A DNA stretch of 64,000 nt, taken from an uncultured Prevotella sp. (lineage in GTDB: Bacteria; Bacteroidota; Bacteroidia; Bacteroidales; Bacteroidaceae). Where the stretch lies: contig ONAK01000002.1 in the NCBI GenBank assembly GCA_900315765.1, forward strand, positions 1-64,000, written 5' to 3'. Numbering within the stretch: the first letter of the stretch is position 1; each line of letters opens with the position of its first letter. The translations under genes were made by a program, and so were the position numbers. The notes below the pieces were generated by a model, which was given only the letters and a program-made list of their open reading frames with translations, was not told the DNA's origin and ran no database searches. Positions 1 through 9,256 of the stretch are shown here, piece after piece.

Positions 1-85
1 CTTAAACATTCTTGGCGGAGCCAAGCGGCAAAGCCGAGCGAACCATTAAACATCAATAATTAACCATTAAAACATTTTACACATT
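1..85. other. Intergenic leader before the HU-like gene
   Basis: No gene is visible here. Bases 13-42 are built from GGCGGAGCC and GGCAAAGCCGAGCG, resembling the right-hand end of the interspersed palindromic repeat seen complete near 13.1 kb and 19.1 kb. No TAnnTTTG promoter is seen, so the promoter of the next gene may lie before the window. Confidence 0.4.
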
Positions 86-616
86 ATGGCAAAGATTTTT
101 TATTTACTGAAACAGAACAAGAACCAGGGTTCTAAGATCTTCGGCAAGTGGTTTGCTCACGGCAAGACCATCGAGACTCTGAACACCCGCAAGATGTCTA
201 ACCACATTGCAGAGCATGGCTCTATCTACACACCGGACGTGGTATTTGGTGTGCTGGAGAAGTTCCGCAGCTGCTTGCTGGAGATGCTCCTGAATTCTAA
301 GCGAGTTAAGATTGACGGTCTGGGCATCTTCTACACCACCCTGGAGAACGAGAAGGGTGGAGCAGACAAGAAGGAAGACTTCAACCCAACCAAGAATCTG
401 AAGGCTTTGCACATCCGATTCTTGCCCGATCAGGAGGCTGAGACCAATATCAGCTCGCGAGAGTTCATCAAGAAGGCAGAGTTTGTGAATGCGGAGGCAT
501 TGGCAGGCCAGCTGCTGGAGAGTGGCTCAGGTGATAGCCCAAGCGGCAACGGCGGCGGAAATGGTGGTGGTGGAAACACCCAGCCATCGGGAGATGACCC
601 AGGCGAGGGAGATTAA
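86..616 (+). CDS. HU-like DNA-binding protein with Gly-rich tail
   Basis: This 176-residue protein fits the HU/IHF-like family common in Bacteroidales accessory regions. Residues 1 to about 125 look like the HU fold: a helical start (KNQGSKIFGKWFAHGKT), a central helix region (VVFGVLEKFRSCLLEML) and the strand motif VKIDGLGIFY, which corresponds to the HU beta arm. The tail from about residue 145 is low complexity, with Gly, Ser, Asn and Pro, and is probably disordered. Family members bind DNA without strong sequence specificity; the exact role here is unknown. The downstream neighbour is a smalltalk-type small protein, and this pairing recurs in Bacteroides-type genomes. The ATG at 86 is the only sensible start. 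Assignment to the HU-like class is confident; the role is not. Confidence 0.85.
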   Translation: MAKIFYLLKQNKNQGSKIFGKWFAHGKTIETLNTRKMSNHIAEHGSIYTPDVVFGVLEKFRSCLLEMLLNSKRVKIDGLGIFYTTLENEKGGADKKEDFNPTKNLKALHIRFLPDQEAETNISSREFIKKAEFVNAEALAGQLLESGSGDSPSGNGGGNGGGGNTQPSGDDPGEGD

Positions 617-618
617 AC

Positions 619-850
619 ACCTCCCCTCATGTCATCTCGACTAAGCGTAGCGCATGGAGAGATCTCATGGATGCGCCCAAAGGCGCAAGCGGCTAAAGCC
701 GCAGAGATCACTCGACTACGCTCGGGATGACAAGAAGGGGGAAGGACGCTCGGGATGACAAGAAGGGGGAAGGACGCTCGGAATGACAAAGGGAGGAGGG
801 AATGGTCGACATGACAAAGGGAGGAGGGGATAACGCTCGACATGACAAAA
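619..850. repeat. Hairpin-rich repeat followed by 28-bp tandem repeats
   Basis: Bases 626-718 hold a palindromic repeat with stems GCGCC/GGCGC and GCGGC/GCCGC, ending in ATCACTCGACTACGCTCGG. Its reverse strand reads in frame as the peptide CHPERSRVISAA, a familiar translation artefact of REP-like repeats in many bacteria. From 719 a unit of about 28 bp starting CGCTCGGGATGACAAGAAGG repeats: 719-746, 747-774, a diverged copy from 775, and another at about 806-833, with a partial copy to 850. Units one and two are identical, which suggests recent expansion. No coding function is supported. Confidence 0.8.
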
Positions 851-879
851 GAGTATTAACCACTAAAAATTAACTTACT

Positions 880-981
880 ATGACAAAGAAAGAAACCATT
901 AAATTCATCGTGCAGATGATTGCAAGTATTGCAACGGCGATTGTTACGGCACTAGGTGCAACAAGTTGCATGGGTGCGTAA
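880..981 (+). CDS. Smalltalk-type small membrane protein
   Basis: A 33-residue ORF: a short charged start (MTKKETIKF), one hydrophobic stretch (IVQMIASIATAIVTALGA) and the ending TSCMGA. The length, single membrane segment and TSCMG ending match the annotated Bacteroidetes 'smalltalk protein' family, usually found next to HU-like proteins, as here. The function of the family is unknown. A strong intrinsic terminator begins 9 bp after the stop, supporting a real transcript. The Cys near the end is not in a normal lipobox position, so lipid attachment is not implied. Confidence 0.75.
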   Translation: MTKKETIKFIVQMIASIATAIVTALGATSCMGA

Positions 982-989
982 AGAAAGAG

Positions 990-1024
990 ATCGAGGAGTT
1001 CCAAACGGAGCTCCTCGATTTTTA
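990..1024 (+). terminator. Intrinsic terminator after the smalltalk gene
   Basis: A 13-bp stem, 990-1002 with 1007-1019 (one G-U pair), closes a 4-base loop AAAC and is followed by TTTTTATTTT. It also overlaps the end of the convergent gene at 1022 and may serve both strands. Confidence 0.85.
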
Positions 1025-1867
1025 TTTTGCTAAGTGAATGCCGTCGTCGGCGATGGTTATGAGGCGGCGTTTGTAGAGGTCGCCTACGGCCTTCTTATAG
1101 GCTTTCTTTGAAACCTGGAAGCGATCGTAGATGAGCTCGGCGGGGGATTTGTCGCCGAGGTTGCAATAGCCGTCGTTCTCGTAGAGGTAGCGCAGCAGAA
1201 TCTCTGCAAAGTCGAGGGTTTGCTGGCGGCCTGTCTGCTGCAGAACAATATCAATCTTTCCGTCCTGACGAACATGGTCGACATAGGCCTTGAGCTTCAT
1301 GCCGCTATGCAGGGGCTGGAAAATCTGATTCTGGAACACAAGGCCCTGGAACTGATTATTTACGATGACCTTGAAACCAAGGTCGGTCTTCTGCCACACC
1401 AGTATGTCGACCTCAGCACCATGCTGGAGCTGTGGCAGGTCGTTGATGGTTGGCACAGCAAGGTACTTCTCGACCTTGGCGGTAGCCATCAGACGGTAGC
1501 TGTCTTCATCAACCTTTATATATACAATGTGGCGCTGACCTTGCTCCATGCGTTTTTTCTGCTCGCGGAAGGGGCAGAAGATATCTTTCATCAGACCCCA
1601 GTTGAGGAATGCTCCATACTGATTGACCCATGCCACTTCGAGACTGACAAACTCGCCCACCTTGGCATAGGGTGTCTCGGTGGTGGCCACAGGGCGCTCT
1701 TCCTGGTCGAGGTAGATAAACACGGTTATCTCATCGCCAATCTTCATGTCGTTAGTAACATAACGCTGGGGAAGGAGGATTTCACCTTCTTCGCCACCGT
1801 CGAGGTAAAGTCCGAAGTCGACGGACTTCACGATTTTCAGGGTATTATAATTTCCTAATTGAATCAT
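1022..1867 (-). CDS. S1-like RNA-binding protein, CvfB family
   Basis: The 281-residue protein has the layout of CvfB/YitL proteins: several S1-type OB-fold segments (for example [15 protein letters not shown] near residue 12 and [21 protein letters not shown] near 72) and a C-terminal winged-helix-like domain from about residue 225 ([10 protein letters not shown]...[10 protein letters not shown]...[18 protein letters not shown]). In Staphylococcus CvfB binds RNA and affects virulence gene expression; here RNA binding is the safe inference. Its ATG overlaps the stop of lolD in an ATGA, so it is translationally coupled as the last gene of the antiporter-lolD-cvfB operon. Length is normal for the family. 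Confidence 0.88.
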   Translation of the reverse strand: MIQLGNYNTLKIVKSVDFGLYLDGGEEGEILLPQRYVTNDMKIGDEITVFIYLDQEERPVATTETPYAKVGEFVSLEVAWVNQYGAFLNWGLMKDIFCPFREQKKRMEQGQRHIVYIKVDEDSYRLMATAKVEKYLAVPTINDLPQLQHGAEVDILVWQKTDLGFKVIVNNQFQGLVFQNQIFQPLHSGMKLKAYVDHVRQDGKIDIVLQQTGRQQTLDFAEILLRYLYENDGYCNLGDKSPAELIYDRFQVSKKAYKKAVGDLYKRRLITIADDGIHLAK

Positions 1868-2553
1868 ATTTCTTCTGTTACTTCTATGTTTTCCGTAGGC
1901 AATATTAAACCATCTTTCAGGTGGATAGTGCGATCGGTGATAGAGGCGAGGCCTTCATCGTGGGTAACGATGACGAAGGTCTGGCCAAACTGATTGCGGA
2001 GGTCGAAGAACAACTGGTGGAGTTCCTCCTTGTTCTTAGTGTCGAGAGAGCCCGATGGTTCATCGGCCAGGATGACAGCTGGATTATTAACCAGCGCACG
2101 AGCCACAGCCACACGCTGTTTCTCACCTCCAGAAAGCTCGTTGGGCTTATGAGTGGCGCGATCTGCAAGGCCCATGAACTGCAACAACTCTTGTGCGCGC
2201 TGCTTGGCCTTCTTGGGCGAGGTACCTGCGATATAAGCGGGAATCATGATATTCTCGATAGCGGTAAACTCGGGCAACAGCTGATGGAACTGGAACACAA
2301 AGCCCAGATGCTGGTTGCGGAAATCGGACAGTTTCTTGGTAGAAAGATTACAGGTATCGATGCCATCAACAATCACCTGACCGCTATCGGGGCGGTCGAG
2401 CGTGCCGATAATCTGCAACAGGGTGGTTTTGCCTGCGCCACTGGGGCCGACTATACTTACCACCTCACCCTTGTCGATATGAAGGTCGATGCCTTTCAGT
2501 ACTTGTAAAGAGCCAAAGCTCTTGGTAATATTCTTTATGTCAATCATTATCAT
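1864..2553 (-). CDS. lolD: ABC transporter ATPase, LolD-like
   Basis: A 229-residue ABC ATPase with Walker [10 protein letters not shown] (about residues 36-44), Q-loop [12 protein letters not shown], signature LSGGEKQR, Walker B VILADEP and switch VTHDE. The [17 protein letters not shown] stretch is typical of the LolD/MacB class. In the Lol system LolD powers release of lipoproteins from the inner membrane to LolA. No LolC/LolE permease is adjacent, which is usual in Bacteroidales. The ATG at 2553 overlaps the antiporter stop (ATGA); a second ATG at 2547 is possible. Assignment to LolD over other MacB-type ATPases is likely, not certain. Confidence 0.85.
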   Translation of the reverse strand: MIMIDIKNITKSFGSLQVLKGIDLHIDKGEVVSIVGPSGAGKTTLLQIIGTLDRPDSGQVIVDGIDTCNLSTKKLSDFRNQHLGFVFQFHQLLPEFTAIENIMIPAYIAGTSPKKAKQRAQELLQFMGLADRATHKPNELSGGEKQRVAVARALVNNPAVILADEPSGSLDTKNKEELHQLFFDLRNQFGQTFVIVTHDEGLASITDRTIHLKDGLILPTENIEVTEEI

Positions 2554-4673
2554 TTATTTTTATGAATCCAGCGAAGAATAGCATCATATATACTCTTCTC
2601 CTCGTGGTGCTGCGACTCGGTGAAGCTCATACGCTCATCCTTATGACCACCATACTGGTCGGGGAAGATAATCATGAGGTTCTTGCCTGAGAAATGCTGC
2701 TGAAGCTCGTCAGGCAGACGCTCGAGGGCAGTTTTATATGAGATGGTACCCTTACGGGCGGTTACTACTACAAAAAGATGGTCGTCGGCTATCTCGGCAG
2801 CCAACTGCGGCAGTTCGTTCCAATGGGCCATATAGGTGTACTCGGCACGAACGCTGGCGTGGCGGTTGTTGATGTACTGCTTGATGAGTTCAAGACTCTC
2901 ATTACGCCCGTGGAACTGGATGCGACAGTCGAGCTGACCTGCCAGACGACTGAGGCGCTCAAGCCAACGATGGAATCCTGGTTCGAACTCAGCACGCGAA
3001 GGCACTGCCACACGGATGCGACGCAGCGTGGTCATGGGCTGGACAAATCGCATGAGGATAATCTGACGGTTCAAACCGTTATACAAGCTCTGGATGAACT
3101 CACCCCAGAACCTCGGGTTGATATCAGTATGAACGTGCATACCCATGATAATCTCGGAACAGCCAAACTCGCGGAAGGCGTGCTTGATGCCGTTGGCGAT
3201 GTTAGAAGCCAGGCGAACCTGAGTCTGCACCTTTACATCGCTGGCGCTGGCCGTTTGCTGCAGTTTCTCAAGCAGTCGCAGCCCCTCTTCGCGAGCGGCA
3301 TTACTGTTCTGGTCGTCATAGACAACGTTGAGTGCCACTAAGTCGCGATTAAGACGCTGGTTGCGCATATACATTGAGAGATAAAGCAGATGGGGAGCAA
3401 TCTCAGGATATTTCACACAGAGCAGAATCTTCTCGTCATCGTCCTTGGGTGCATCATCATGCAGATGGGCTTTCTCGTGGAGAATAATCTGCTTGGAGGC
3501 ATGCTCTGTCATGATGCTACTGATGATACAGGTGAACAGAATCATCATAATGATACCATTCAACATATCGTCGTTCACCAGATACTCGCCTGGTGCTACC
3601 TCCAGTCGCATACCAACCATCAGCATAGCGATGGCGCCAGCAGCATGGGCCGAGGTGAGACCGAACATCATGTGGCCATCGGCCTTTGACAAGCGGAACA
3701 GCAGACTGCTGACATAGGCCGCCACAGCCTTTCCAAAGGTGCCGAAGAATACGATGAGCGCCACAATCCATACCACTTGGATGCTGGTAAAGAGTGTGCT
3801 GAGATTGATGAGCATGCCCACACCAATAAGGAAATAGGGAATGAACAGCGCGTTACCAATGAACTCGATGCGATTCATAAGGGGCGACACGCGTGGTATA
3901 TACCTATTTAATATAAGGCCTGAGAAGAAAGCGCCAAACACACCCTCGATGCCAATAAGCGACGAGAGGGCTGCACTGAGGAACATGATGGCCATGACAA
4001 AGATGTACTGCATGACGGCATCGCTGTATCGACGCAGGAAATAGCGGGTAAGCTTTGGTATCAGGACGACACTGCCCACGCAGAAGGCGGCAAACTTAAC
4101 CACAAACATCACCCAGAACAGCCAGTTGCTATCCTTGCTATATGAACCAGAAAGGGCAGCCAGCATGACCAGTGCCAGGAACAATGATATCATCGATGAG
4201 CCCACACTGAGAGCCACGCTCGGGTGACGCTGCAGACCATATCTACCTATGATAGGATAGGCTATCAGCGTGTTCGACGCCATGATACATCCCAACAGGA
4301 ACGAGGCTGCAGGCGAGTAGTCGAGCAGGGAAATAGACATGACGTAGGTAAGCATCAATGGGATAAGGCACGTGAGCAGTCCGAAAACGAGGAACCGTCG
4401 CGAGTGTTTCTTCACACCCTCCATATCCATCTCGAGTCCGGCCAGGAACATGATGTAGTAAAGGCCTACCCTGCCAAAGAGCTCGAACGAGTTGTCGCGA
4501 ACCAGAATATTGAAACCATACTGGCCGATGGCGATACCCGCAAGCACCATTCCGATGATATGCGGAATACGCAGTTTACTCATCACGATAGGAGCAAACA
4601 GAATGATTAACAGTACCACAAAAAAGATAAAAGTTGGCTCTGTAATCGGCAAATATGATAATAATAATGTCAT
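2550..4673 (-). CDS. Cation/proton antiporter (CPA2-type)
   Basis: From the ATG at 4673 the protein has 707 residues. The first 400 or so form a membrane domain with a dozen hydrophobic segments, beginning [36 protein letters not shown], which is typical of the Na+/H+ exchanger (CPA2/Kef) family. The remaining 300 residues are soluble and resemble tandem universal-stress-like folds ([24 protein letters not shown]), as in fusions of exchangers with USP domains. It would exchange Na+ or K+ for protons across the inner membrane. The frame stays open upstream to 4805, but that would run through the -7 box at 4682-4689, so the start 8 nt after that box is preferred. First gene of an operon with lolD and cvfB. 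Confidence 0.85.
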   Translation of the reverse strand: MTLLLSYLPITEPTFIFFVVLLIILFAPIVMSKLRIPHIIGMVLAGIAIGQYGFNILVRDNSFELFGRVGLYYIMFLAGLEMDMEGVKKHSRRFLVFGLLTCLIPLMLTYVMSISLLDYSPAASFLLGCIMASNTLIAYPIIGRYGLQRHPSVALSVGSSMISLFLALVMLAALSGSYSKDSNWLFWVMFVVKFAAFCVGSVVLIPKLTRYFLRRYSDAVMQYIFVMAIMFLSAALSSLIGIEGVFGAFFSGLILNRYIPRVSPLMNRIEFIGNALFIPYFLIGVGMLINLSTLFTSIQVVWIVALIVFFGTFGKAVAAYVSSLLFRLSKADGHMMFGLTSAHAAGAIAMLMVGMRLEVAPGEYLVNDDMLNGIIMMILFTCIISSIMTEHASKQIILHEKAHLHDDAPKDDDEKILLCVKYPEIAPHLLYLSMYMRNQRLNRDLVALNVVYDDQNSNAAREEGLRLLEKLQQTASASDVKVQTQVRLASNIANGIKHAFREFGCSEIIMGMHVHTDINPRFWGEFIQSLYNGLNRQIILMRFVQPMTTLRRIRVAVPSRAEFEPGFHRWLERLSRLAGQLDCRIQFHGRNESLELIKQYINNRHASVRAEYTYMAHWNELPQLAAEIADDHLFVVVTARKGTISYKTALERLPDELQQHFSGKNLMIIFPDQYGGHKDERMSFTESQHHEEKSIYDAILRWIHKNK

Positions 4674-4681
4674 TTTGGCTA

Positions 4682-4710
4682 CAAAGGTAGGCATTTTTTT
4701 GGTAAAATGA
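4682..4710 (-). promoter_or_regulatory. Promoter of the antiporter operon
   Basis: TACCTTTG (-7 type, reverse strand 4689 to 4682) lies 8 nt before the ATG at 4673. The -33 element is weak. The short distance suggests a leaderless or nearly leaderless mRNA. It overlaps the divergent asd promoter. Confidence 0.6.
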
Positions 4711-4729
4711 AAAAAAAAACATAAATTTG
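4698..4729 (+). promoter_or_regulatory. Promoter of asd
   Basis: TTTG at 4698-4701 and TAAATTTG at 4722-4729 are separated by 20 bp, the consensus Bacteroidetes arrangement, 34 bp before the asd ATG. Confidence 0.75.
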
Positions 4730-4763
4730 CGGCCAAATTGTAACCATTTAAAGGATAGACAAG

Positions 4764-5777
4764 ATGAAAGTAGCAATTGTAGGTGCGAGTGGAGCCGTAG
4801 GACAAGAGTTTCTGCGCATTCTCGCTGAGAGAAATTTCCCAATGGATGAACTGGTACTGTTTGGCTCAGAGCGCAGTGCCGGAACAAAGTACAATTTTAA
4901 GGGTAAGGAGATTGAAGTAAAGCTTCTGCAACACAACGACGACTTTAAGGATGTGGACATCGCATTCACATCGGCAGGTGCTGGTACATCGAAGGAATTT
5001 GCTGAGACCATCACTAAGTACGGTGCTGTCATGATTGACAACTCAAGTGCTTTCCGTATGGACGACGACGTACCCCTGGTAGTGCCTGAGTGCAACGCAG
5101 AGGACGCACTGAACCGCCCACGTGGCATCATCGCCAACCCTAACTGCACAACTATCATGATGGTGGTAGTGCTGCAGCCTCTTGAGAAGATTTCGCACAT
5201 TAAGCGCATTCATGTTGCCAGCTATCAGAGTGCTTCAGGTGCAGGTGCAGCCGCTATGGCCGAACTGCAGCAGCAGTACAAGGAGATGGTTGAGGATGGT
5301 GAGGTAAAGACCATAAAGAAGTTTGCCCACCAGCTGGCTTACAATGTTATCCCACAGATTGACGTATTCCAGCCAAACGGATATACCAAGGAGGAGATGA
5401 AGATGTTTAACGAGACACGCAAGATTATGCATACCGATGCTAAGTGCTCGGCTATGTGTGTTCGCGTAAGCTCGCTGCGCAGCCACTCGGAGAGCGTTTG
5501 GATTGAGACAGAGAAGCCCATCAGCGTTGAGGAGGCACAGAAGGCTATCGCCGCTGCTCCTGGATGTACACTGAAGGACGATCCTGCAACACTCACCTAC
5601 CCCATGCCACTGGAGACTGCTGGCAAGGACGATGTATACGTAGGTCGTGTTCGTAAGGACATCAGCGACGAGAATGGTCTTACCTTCTGGCTCTCTGGCG
5701 ACCAGATCCGTAAGGGTGCTGCTCTGAACGCTGTTCAGATAGCAGAGTACCTGGTAAAGGTGGGAAACGTGAAATAG
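4764..5777 (+). CDS. asd: Aspartate-semialdehyde dehydrogenase
   Basis: A 337-residue enzyme that reduces aspartyl-4-phosphate with NADPH to aspartate semialdehyde, the branch point to lysine/diaminopimelate, threonine and methionine. The N-terminal nucleotide-binding motif [10 protein letters not shown] (residues 7-16) and the catalytic Cys in ANPNCTT (about residue 131) are present. The later stretch [12 protein letters not shown] carries the conserved substrate-binding Arg/His region. Length is normal. It is expressed from its own promoter and appears monocistronic, with a repeat-derived hairpin directly behind it. Confidence 0.95.
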   Translation: MKVAIVGASGAVGQEFLRILAERNFPMDELVLFGSERSAGTKYNFKGKEIEVKLLQHNDDFKDVDIAFTSAGAGTSKEFAETITKYGAVMIDNSSAFRMDDDVPLVVPECNAEDALNRPRGIIANPNCTTIMMVVVLQPLEKISHIKRIHVASYQSASGAGAAAMAELQQQYKEMVEDGEVKTIKKFAHQLAYNVIPQIDVFQPNGYTKEEMKMFNETRKIMHTDAKCSAMCVRVSSLRSHSESVWIETEKPISVEEAQKAIAAAPGCTLKDDPATLTYPMPLETAGKDDVYVGRVRKDISDENGLTFWLSGDQIRKGAALNAVQIAEYLVKVGNVK

Positions 5778-5886
5778 TGAATAGTGATTAGTGAATAGTG
5801 ATTAGTGAATAGTTTTAAGACGATAGCAAAGCGCGTTGTGAATAGTTTACTGATACTATTCACTATTCACTGTTCGCTATTCACTT
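5774..5886. repeat. Inverted repeat of TAGTGAATAGTGAT units
   Basis: The left arm (about 5774-5812) is three copies of TAGTGAATAGTGAT-like sequence starting at the asd stop; the right arm (about 5854-5885) is the complementary ACTATTCACTATTCACTG. Together they could form a long hairpin. The right arm encodes the hydrophobic core of the next protein's signal peptide. Confidence 0.75.
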
Positions 5887-6341
5887 TAACCTCATGCGGG
5901 GTGGGTGACGACGACGGACGCCGACTTGGCGATTATGTTGTTGGCACTTGGCAACGCGGTTGGGGAACAGGCGATGTCATCATCGATGGTGATACCGACC
6001 TCGAACCCGAGAACTTTGTCTACGATCAGTTCGTATTCCGTAGCGATGGTACTTATAACGGTATGGTTAGAAAGGGTACTTTCTCTTCTTACGATACTGA
6101 AGGCAGTATTATCTACGAAGGCGAATATCAGTGCGACAATAATAATCTGAAACTGCAGTTCGTTGACGAGGATGGCGTAAAGCGTAGCATTCTGGCTCAA
6201 GTGATAGAGTTTACAGACACCTCCATCCGTTTCCGCTATGAAGAGGAGCAATATAACATAGCCGTTACCTTCATTATTCGTAAGTTGAGTAATGAAAGTG
6301 GCGGTTATATTTCTTCATCATCTTCTACCACATCGCTGTAG
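5805..6341 (+). CDS. Lipoprotein, lipocalin-like, repeat-derived signal peptide
   Basis: A lipoprotein of up to 178 residues with lipobox LTSC (Cys about residue 31). After the Cys comes GVGDDDG, then a beta-rich domain opening with VVGTWQRGWG, the pattern of small lipocalin-like Bacteroidales lipoproteins (GTW start, FRSDGTYNG turn). No ATG is available: candidates are GTG at 5805 or GTG at 5838, both inside GTGAATAGTTT repeats. The hydrophobic core ILFTIHCSLFTLTS is encoded by the ACTATTCACT repeat, so the native 5' end appears overwritten. The last 37 bp overlap the convergent DUF4249 gene. It may be weakly expressed or decaying; the function is unknown. Confidence 0.6.
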   Translation: MNSFKTIAKRVVNSLLILFTIHCSLFTLTSCGVGDDDGRRLGDYVVGTWQRGWGTGDVIIDGDTDLEPENFVYDQFVFRSDGTYNGMVRKGTFSSYDTEGSIIYEGEYQCDNNNLKLQFVDEDGVKRSILAQVIEFTDTSIRFRYEEEQYNIAVTFIIRKLSNESGGYISSSSSTTSL

Positions 6342-7111
6342 TAGAAGTCTTGATAATATTCTATCTGACTGTGGGCTGAGAAATAGCCCAAGCATCCACC
6401 CGTAAAGTTTTCAATCGGATTTGTACCTGTGCTCGACATGTGCTGCATGGAGTACAGATAATCGTAGGCACGCTGGTCGATGGCACGGACAACGACCTTA
6501 AGTTCGTCGCCATCATGAAGCACATCGTTATCTTTTGCACCATCGCGGAAGAAGGTGAACAGCTGCTGCAACTCCTTATTAGGATTCTTTTCATCCTTCA
6601 TCACCGCCCAGCGATAGCCTATGCCATTACGGTAGATGTGCATAAAATACCAGTTGTTCTCGTTGGGAATATCCTGCAACCGCAGGTCGCCAAACAGATA
6701 GCGCTCTGTAAGCATCTTCTTCCACACCAGTTTAAACTCGTTCACCTTAGGTGTGCGCTGCATAGTTGATGTAGAGGTGAAGTGATACCCATCAACCTCA
6801 ACATCAAGCTGGTATTGCGTGCCTGCTACGCCCTTAAACTTAGAGCGATAATAGCCGTTTCGACTAAAGGGAATTGTGGCTGTGGTGCCATCTTCGGCTG
6901 TTATCACAACGATGGCATTGTCGATATCGCTACCTGTAGAGTTATCGTCCATCGCATTGGTCTTGCTGACGCGCACCTCAGTGCCTGTGTCTGTCAGGTT
7001 GCCTTCAACCACATATCGTGAGGCGGCTTCGTGATAATCGATGTCGATAACCTTCTCGCAGGAAACCAAACCTATCAGACAGAAGAACATTAGCATATAT
7101 TTCTTAACCAT
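6305..7111 (-). CDS. DUF4249-type lipoprotein
   Basis: A 268-residue outer-membrane-type lipoprotein. The signal peptide ends in LVSC (Cys about residue 19), followed by EKVIDIDYH, a typical start of DUF4249 proteins. An Ig-like segment (AIVVITAEDGTTATIPF, YQLDVEVDGYHFT) follows. DUF4249 proteins are encoded with TonB receptors lacking SusD partners; here the gene starts 6 bp after the receptor's stop, so they form an operon. A role as extracellular plug or ligand-binding partner is inferred from this pairing; the substrate is unknown. Confidence 0.82.
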   Translation of the reverse strand: MVKKYMLMFFCLIGLVSCEKVIDIDYHEAASRYVVEGNLTDTGTEVRVSKTNAMDDNSTGSDIDNAIVVITAEDGTTATIPFSRNGYYRSKFKGVAGTQYQLDVEVDGYHFTSTSTMQRTPKVNEFKLVWKKMLTERYLFGDLRLQDIPNENNWYFMHIYRNGIGYRWAVMKDEKNPNKELQQLFTFFRDGAKDNDVLHDGDELKVVVRAIDQRAYDYLYSMQHMSSTGTNPIENFTGGCLGYFSAHSQIEYYQDFYYSDVVEDDEEI

Positions 7112-7117
7112 AGGGCA

Positions 7118-9175
7118 TCAGAACTTAATGTTAAACGACACGCTGGGCACGATGCCAAACAATGAATACTGAGTGGCTTTGGTGCCTGCACCATACTCGC
7201 TGTCCTCGAAGTTGATGAGGAACGGATTGTAGCGGTTATACAGATTATATATACCAAACACTAGCTGGTGAGTGCGCTTGCGGTATTGCTTGCTCCAAAC
7301 AGCACTGACATCAAGATGGTGTGAGGCTGGGGCGCGATAGCCGTTACGTTCGGTATAATAGTATATCCAGTTGTCTTCAATCATATACTTTCCACTGGGG
7401 GCCGTAAACGCCTGACCGCTGTTATACACCCACGACGCATTGAAAGTCCAACGCTTATTGAGTCGATACATCGCCACTATGTTTATATCGTGGCGGCGAT
7501 CGTTATTGGCATCATACCAACAGCCATTGTTGATACCGTCAATCTTGGTCTTCGACCACGACAGAGTGTAACCAACCCAACCAGTAAGCTTGCCGTTGTT
7601 CTTGCGGGCACTGAACTCCACACCGTAGCCCTTACCCTTACCCGCCAGCGTAAGTCGCTCTATCTCTATCTCGCTGGCAAAGGATTTTCCATCGCGATAG
7701 TCAAGCACATTGTTTATCTGGCGATAGTAAGCCTCTACAGAGAAATCATAGTCCTGATTGGGCGTCATAAAGAACACACCACCACTAACCTGATCGGCCA
7801 CCTCGGGCTTAACGATATTACTGCTCATCGTATAGCGGTCGAATGGCGTAGATGTGCTCTGATTGCGCAGCGCATGAACATTCTGCGACGTACGGGTGTA
7901 ACCCAGTTTGATGGAGGTGATGGGCGACAGATGATAGTTGATGGATAAGCGTGGTTCGAGTGTGGTGTGGGTCTTTACTATTTTGTTCTTACCATAGTTA
8001 TAATACCACCCAATGGTACCATCCTGTTCTATATCGTAATAAAGTGAACCGCCAAGGGGCGAGAACATGCTCAAGCGCAAACCAGCCGACACATCGAGCT
8101 TGGAGGTGATGGGGGCTGAAACATTTACCCAGGCGGCATTATCCCAGGCACGGCGCTGCTCCTTCTCGTGCAGTGTAACCTGTTTCCACTCAGCCGACTT
8201 CACATTCAACAAGGCGGTCTGGAATCCCGTTTCGATAGCATACTTACCCAGGCCAATATGAAAATCCTGACGGAATCCCGTCTGACGGATATGGCCAGAG
8301 AACCAGATGTTTACACCCAGAAAATCGATACCGTTATCAGTCTGGTAGCCACTGTAGTAGGCGGTAGACTGAGAATAAGCATCGCCTCCAAAATGGTGCA
8401 GCCACTTCAAACTGGCCGAAAGGTTATTCCAGCGTATGTCCACCATCTCATCGATAGCAGTACGGTCGTTTCCTGTAAAGAAACTCAGGAACAGCTGATT
8501 ATTCTGGTCGATGGTCCAATCGGCCTTGGCGTTAATATCGTAGAAGTACAGAGTGTTTCGCTTAAAATCGGGCGAGAACTTCAGGAACATATCCATATAC
8601 GAGCGACGAGCTGTGACAAGGAACGAGGCCTTATCTTTTACAATCGGACCTTCGAGGGTTCCCTTTGCTGCAAGGAGTCCGATGCTGGCGCCACCATGCA
8701 GTTCGCTCTTATTGCCCGTCTTACCTATGATATCAAGTACAGCCGAGGAAGCCCCACCATACTGTGCAGGAAGCAGACCCTTGTAGAGCGTGGCCGACAC
8801 CAGCGCATCGCTGTTGAAGGCAGAAAATAATCCTGCCAGATGGCCCACATTATAGACTGGAGCAATATCGACAAGTATCTGATTCTGGGCTGAGGTTCCT
8901 CCACGCACCTGGAAACTGCTGGATGCATCGCTCTCGGATTTCACACCCGTCAACAGCTGCATCGAGCGCATGATATCCTGTTCGCCAAAGAGTTGTGGCG
9001 AGGCCGTCAGGTCTTTAATCTGCACTTGTTCGGCTCCTGTCTGTATCTGGCGCAAGCGCTGGCGGGCTGAATTCGACTTTACTACCACCTCTTCCAACTG
9101 TTCCTGACGCAGTGTATCCGCAGGGGCAGTTGGCATCGACAAAAGGGCTGATAGTAGTAATGATGATACAAACAT
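7118..9175 (-). CDS. TonB-dependent outer membrane receptor
   Basis: A 685-residue receptor: signal peptide (MFVSSLLLSALLSMPTAPA), TonB-box-like stretch LEEVVVKS at about residue 27, plug domain with LLTGVKSESDASSSFQVRGG and QNQILVDIAPVYN, and a long beta-barrel ending in the aromatic-rich GIVPSVSFNIKF, the usual outer-membrane C-terminal strand. It lacks the N-terminal carboxypeptidase-like domain of SusC proteins. It would import a scarce ligand with TonB/ExbB/ExbD energy together with the DUF4249 lipoprotein. The ATG at 9175 lies 4 nt after its -7 box, so the mRNA is probably leaderless. Confidence 0.9.
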   Translation of the reverse strand: MFVSSLLLSALLSMPTAPADTLRQEQLEEVVVKSNSARQRLRQIQTGAEQVQIKDLTASPQLFGEQDIMRSMQLLTGVKSESDASSSFQVRGGTSAQNQILVDIAPVYNVGHLAGLFSAFNSDALVSATLYKGLLPAQYGGASSAVLDIIGKTGNKSELHGGASIGLLAAKGTLEGPIVKDKASFLVTARRSYMDMFLKFSPDFKRNTLYFYDINAKADWTIDQNNQLFLSFFTGNDRTAIDEMVDIRWNNLSASLKWLHHFGGDAYSQSTAYYSGYQTDNGIDFLGVNIWFSGHIRQTGFRQDFHIGLGKYAIETGFQTALLNVKSAEWKQVTLHEKEQRRAWDNAAWVNVSAPITSKLDVSAGLRLSMFSPLGGSLYYDIEQDGTIGWYYNYGKNKIVKTHTTLEPRLSINYHLSPITSIKLGYTRTSQNVHALRNQSTSTPFDRYTMSSNIVKPEVADQVSGGVFFMTPNQDYDFSVEAYYRQINNVLDYRDGKSFASEIEIERLTLAGKGKGYGVEFSARKNNGKLTGWVGYTLSWSKTKIDGINNGCWYDANNDRRHDINIVAMYRLNKRWTFNASWVYNSGQAFTAPSGKYMIEDNWIYYYTERNGYRAPASHHLDVSAVWSKQYRKRTHQLVFGIYNLYNRYNPFLINFEDSEYGAGTKATQYSLFGIVPSVSFNIKF

Positions 9176-9179
9176 GTTG

Positions 9180-9227
9180 CAAAGTTAATTTATTTTTTGG
9201 AAACTCCAAAAAAAATTCCTATCTTTG
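9180..9227. promoter_or_regulatory. Interlocked divergent promoters
   Basis: Reverse strand: TTTG at 9210-9207, 19 bp, TAACTTTG at 9187-9180, driving the TonB receptor. Forward strand: TTTG at 9196-9199, 20 bp, TATCTTTG at 9220-9227, driving the lipoprotein at 9257. Each -33 box sits in the other's spacer, so simultaneous polymerase binding seems impossible. Confidence 0.75.
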
Positions 9228-9256
9228 CCCCCGATAATGATAAAAAACTAAATATT

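Noticed and set aside
719..833. CRISPR array
   Set aside because: The 28-bp units are in direct tandem with no unique spacers.
613..843. Reverse-strand frame of 76 codons (CHPERSRVISAA...)
   Set aside because: It is the translation of a REP-like repeat and tandem units, with no promoter or ribosome-binding site.
4674..4805. Longer antiporter N-terminus from 4805
   Set aside because: It would be read through the promoter region and into asd; the ATG at 4673 follows the -7 box.
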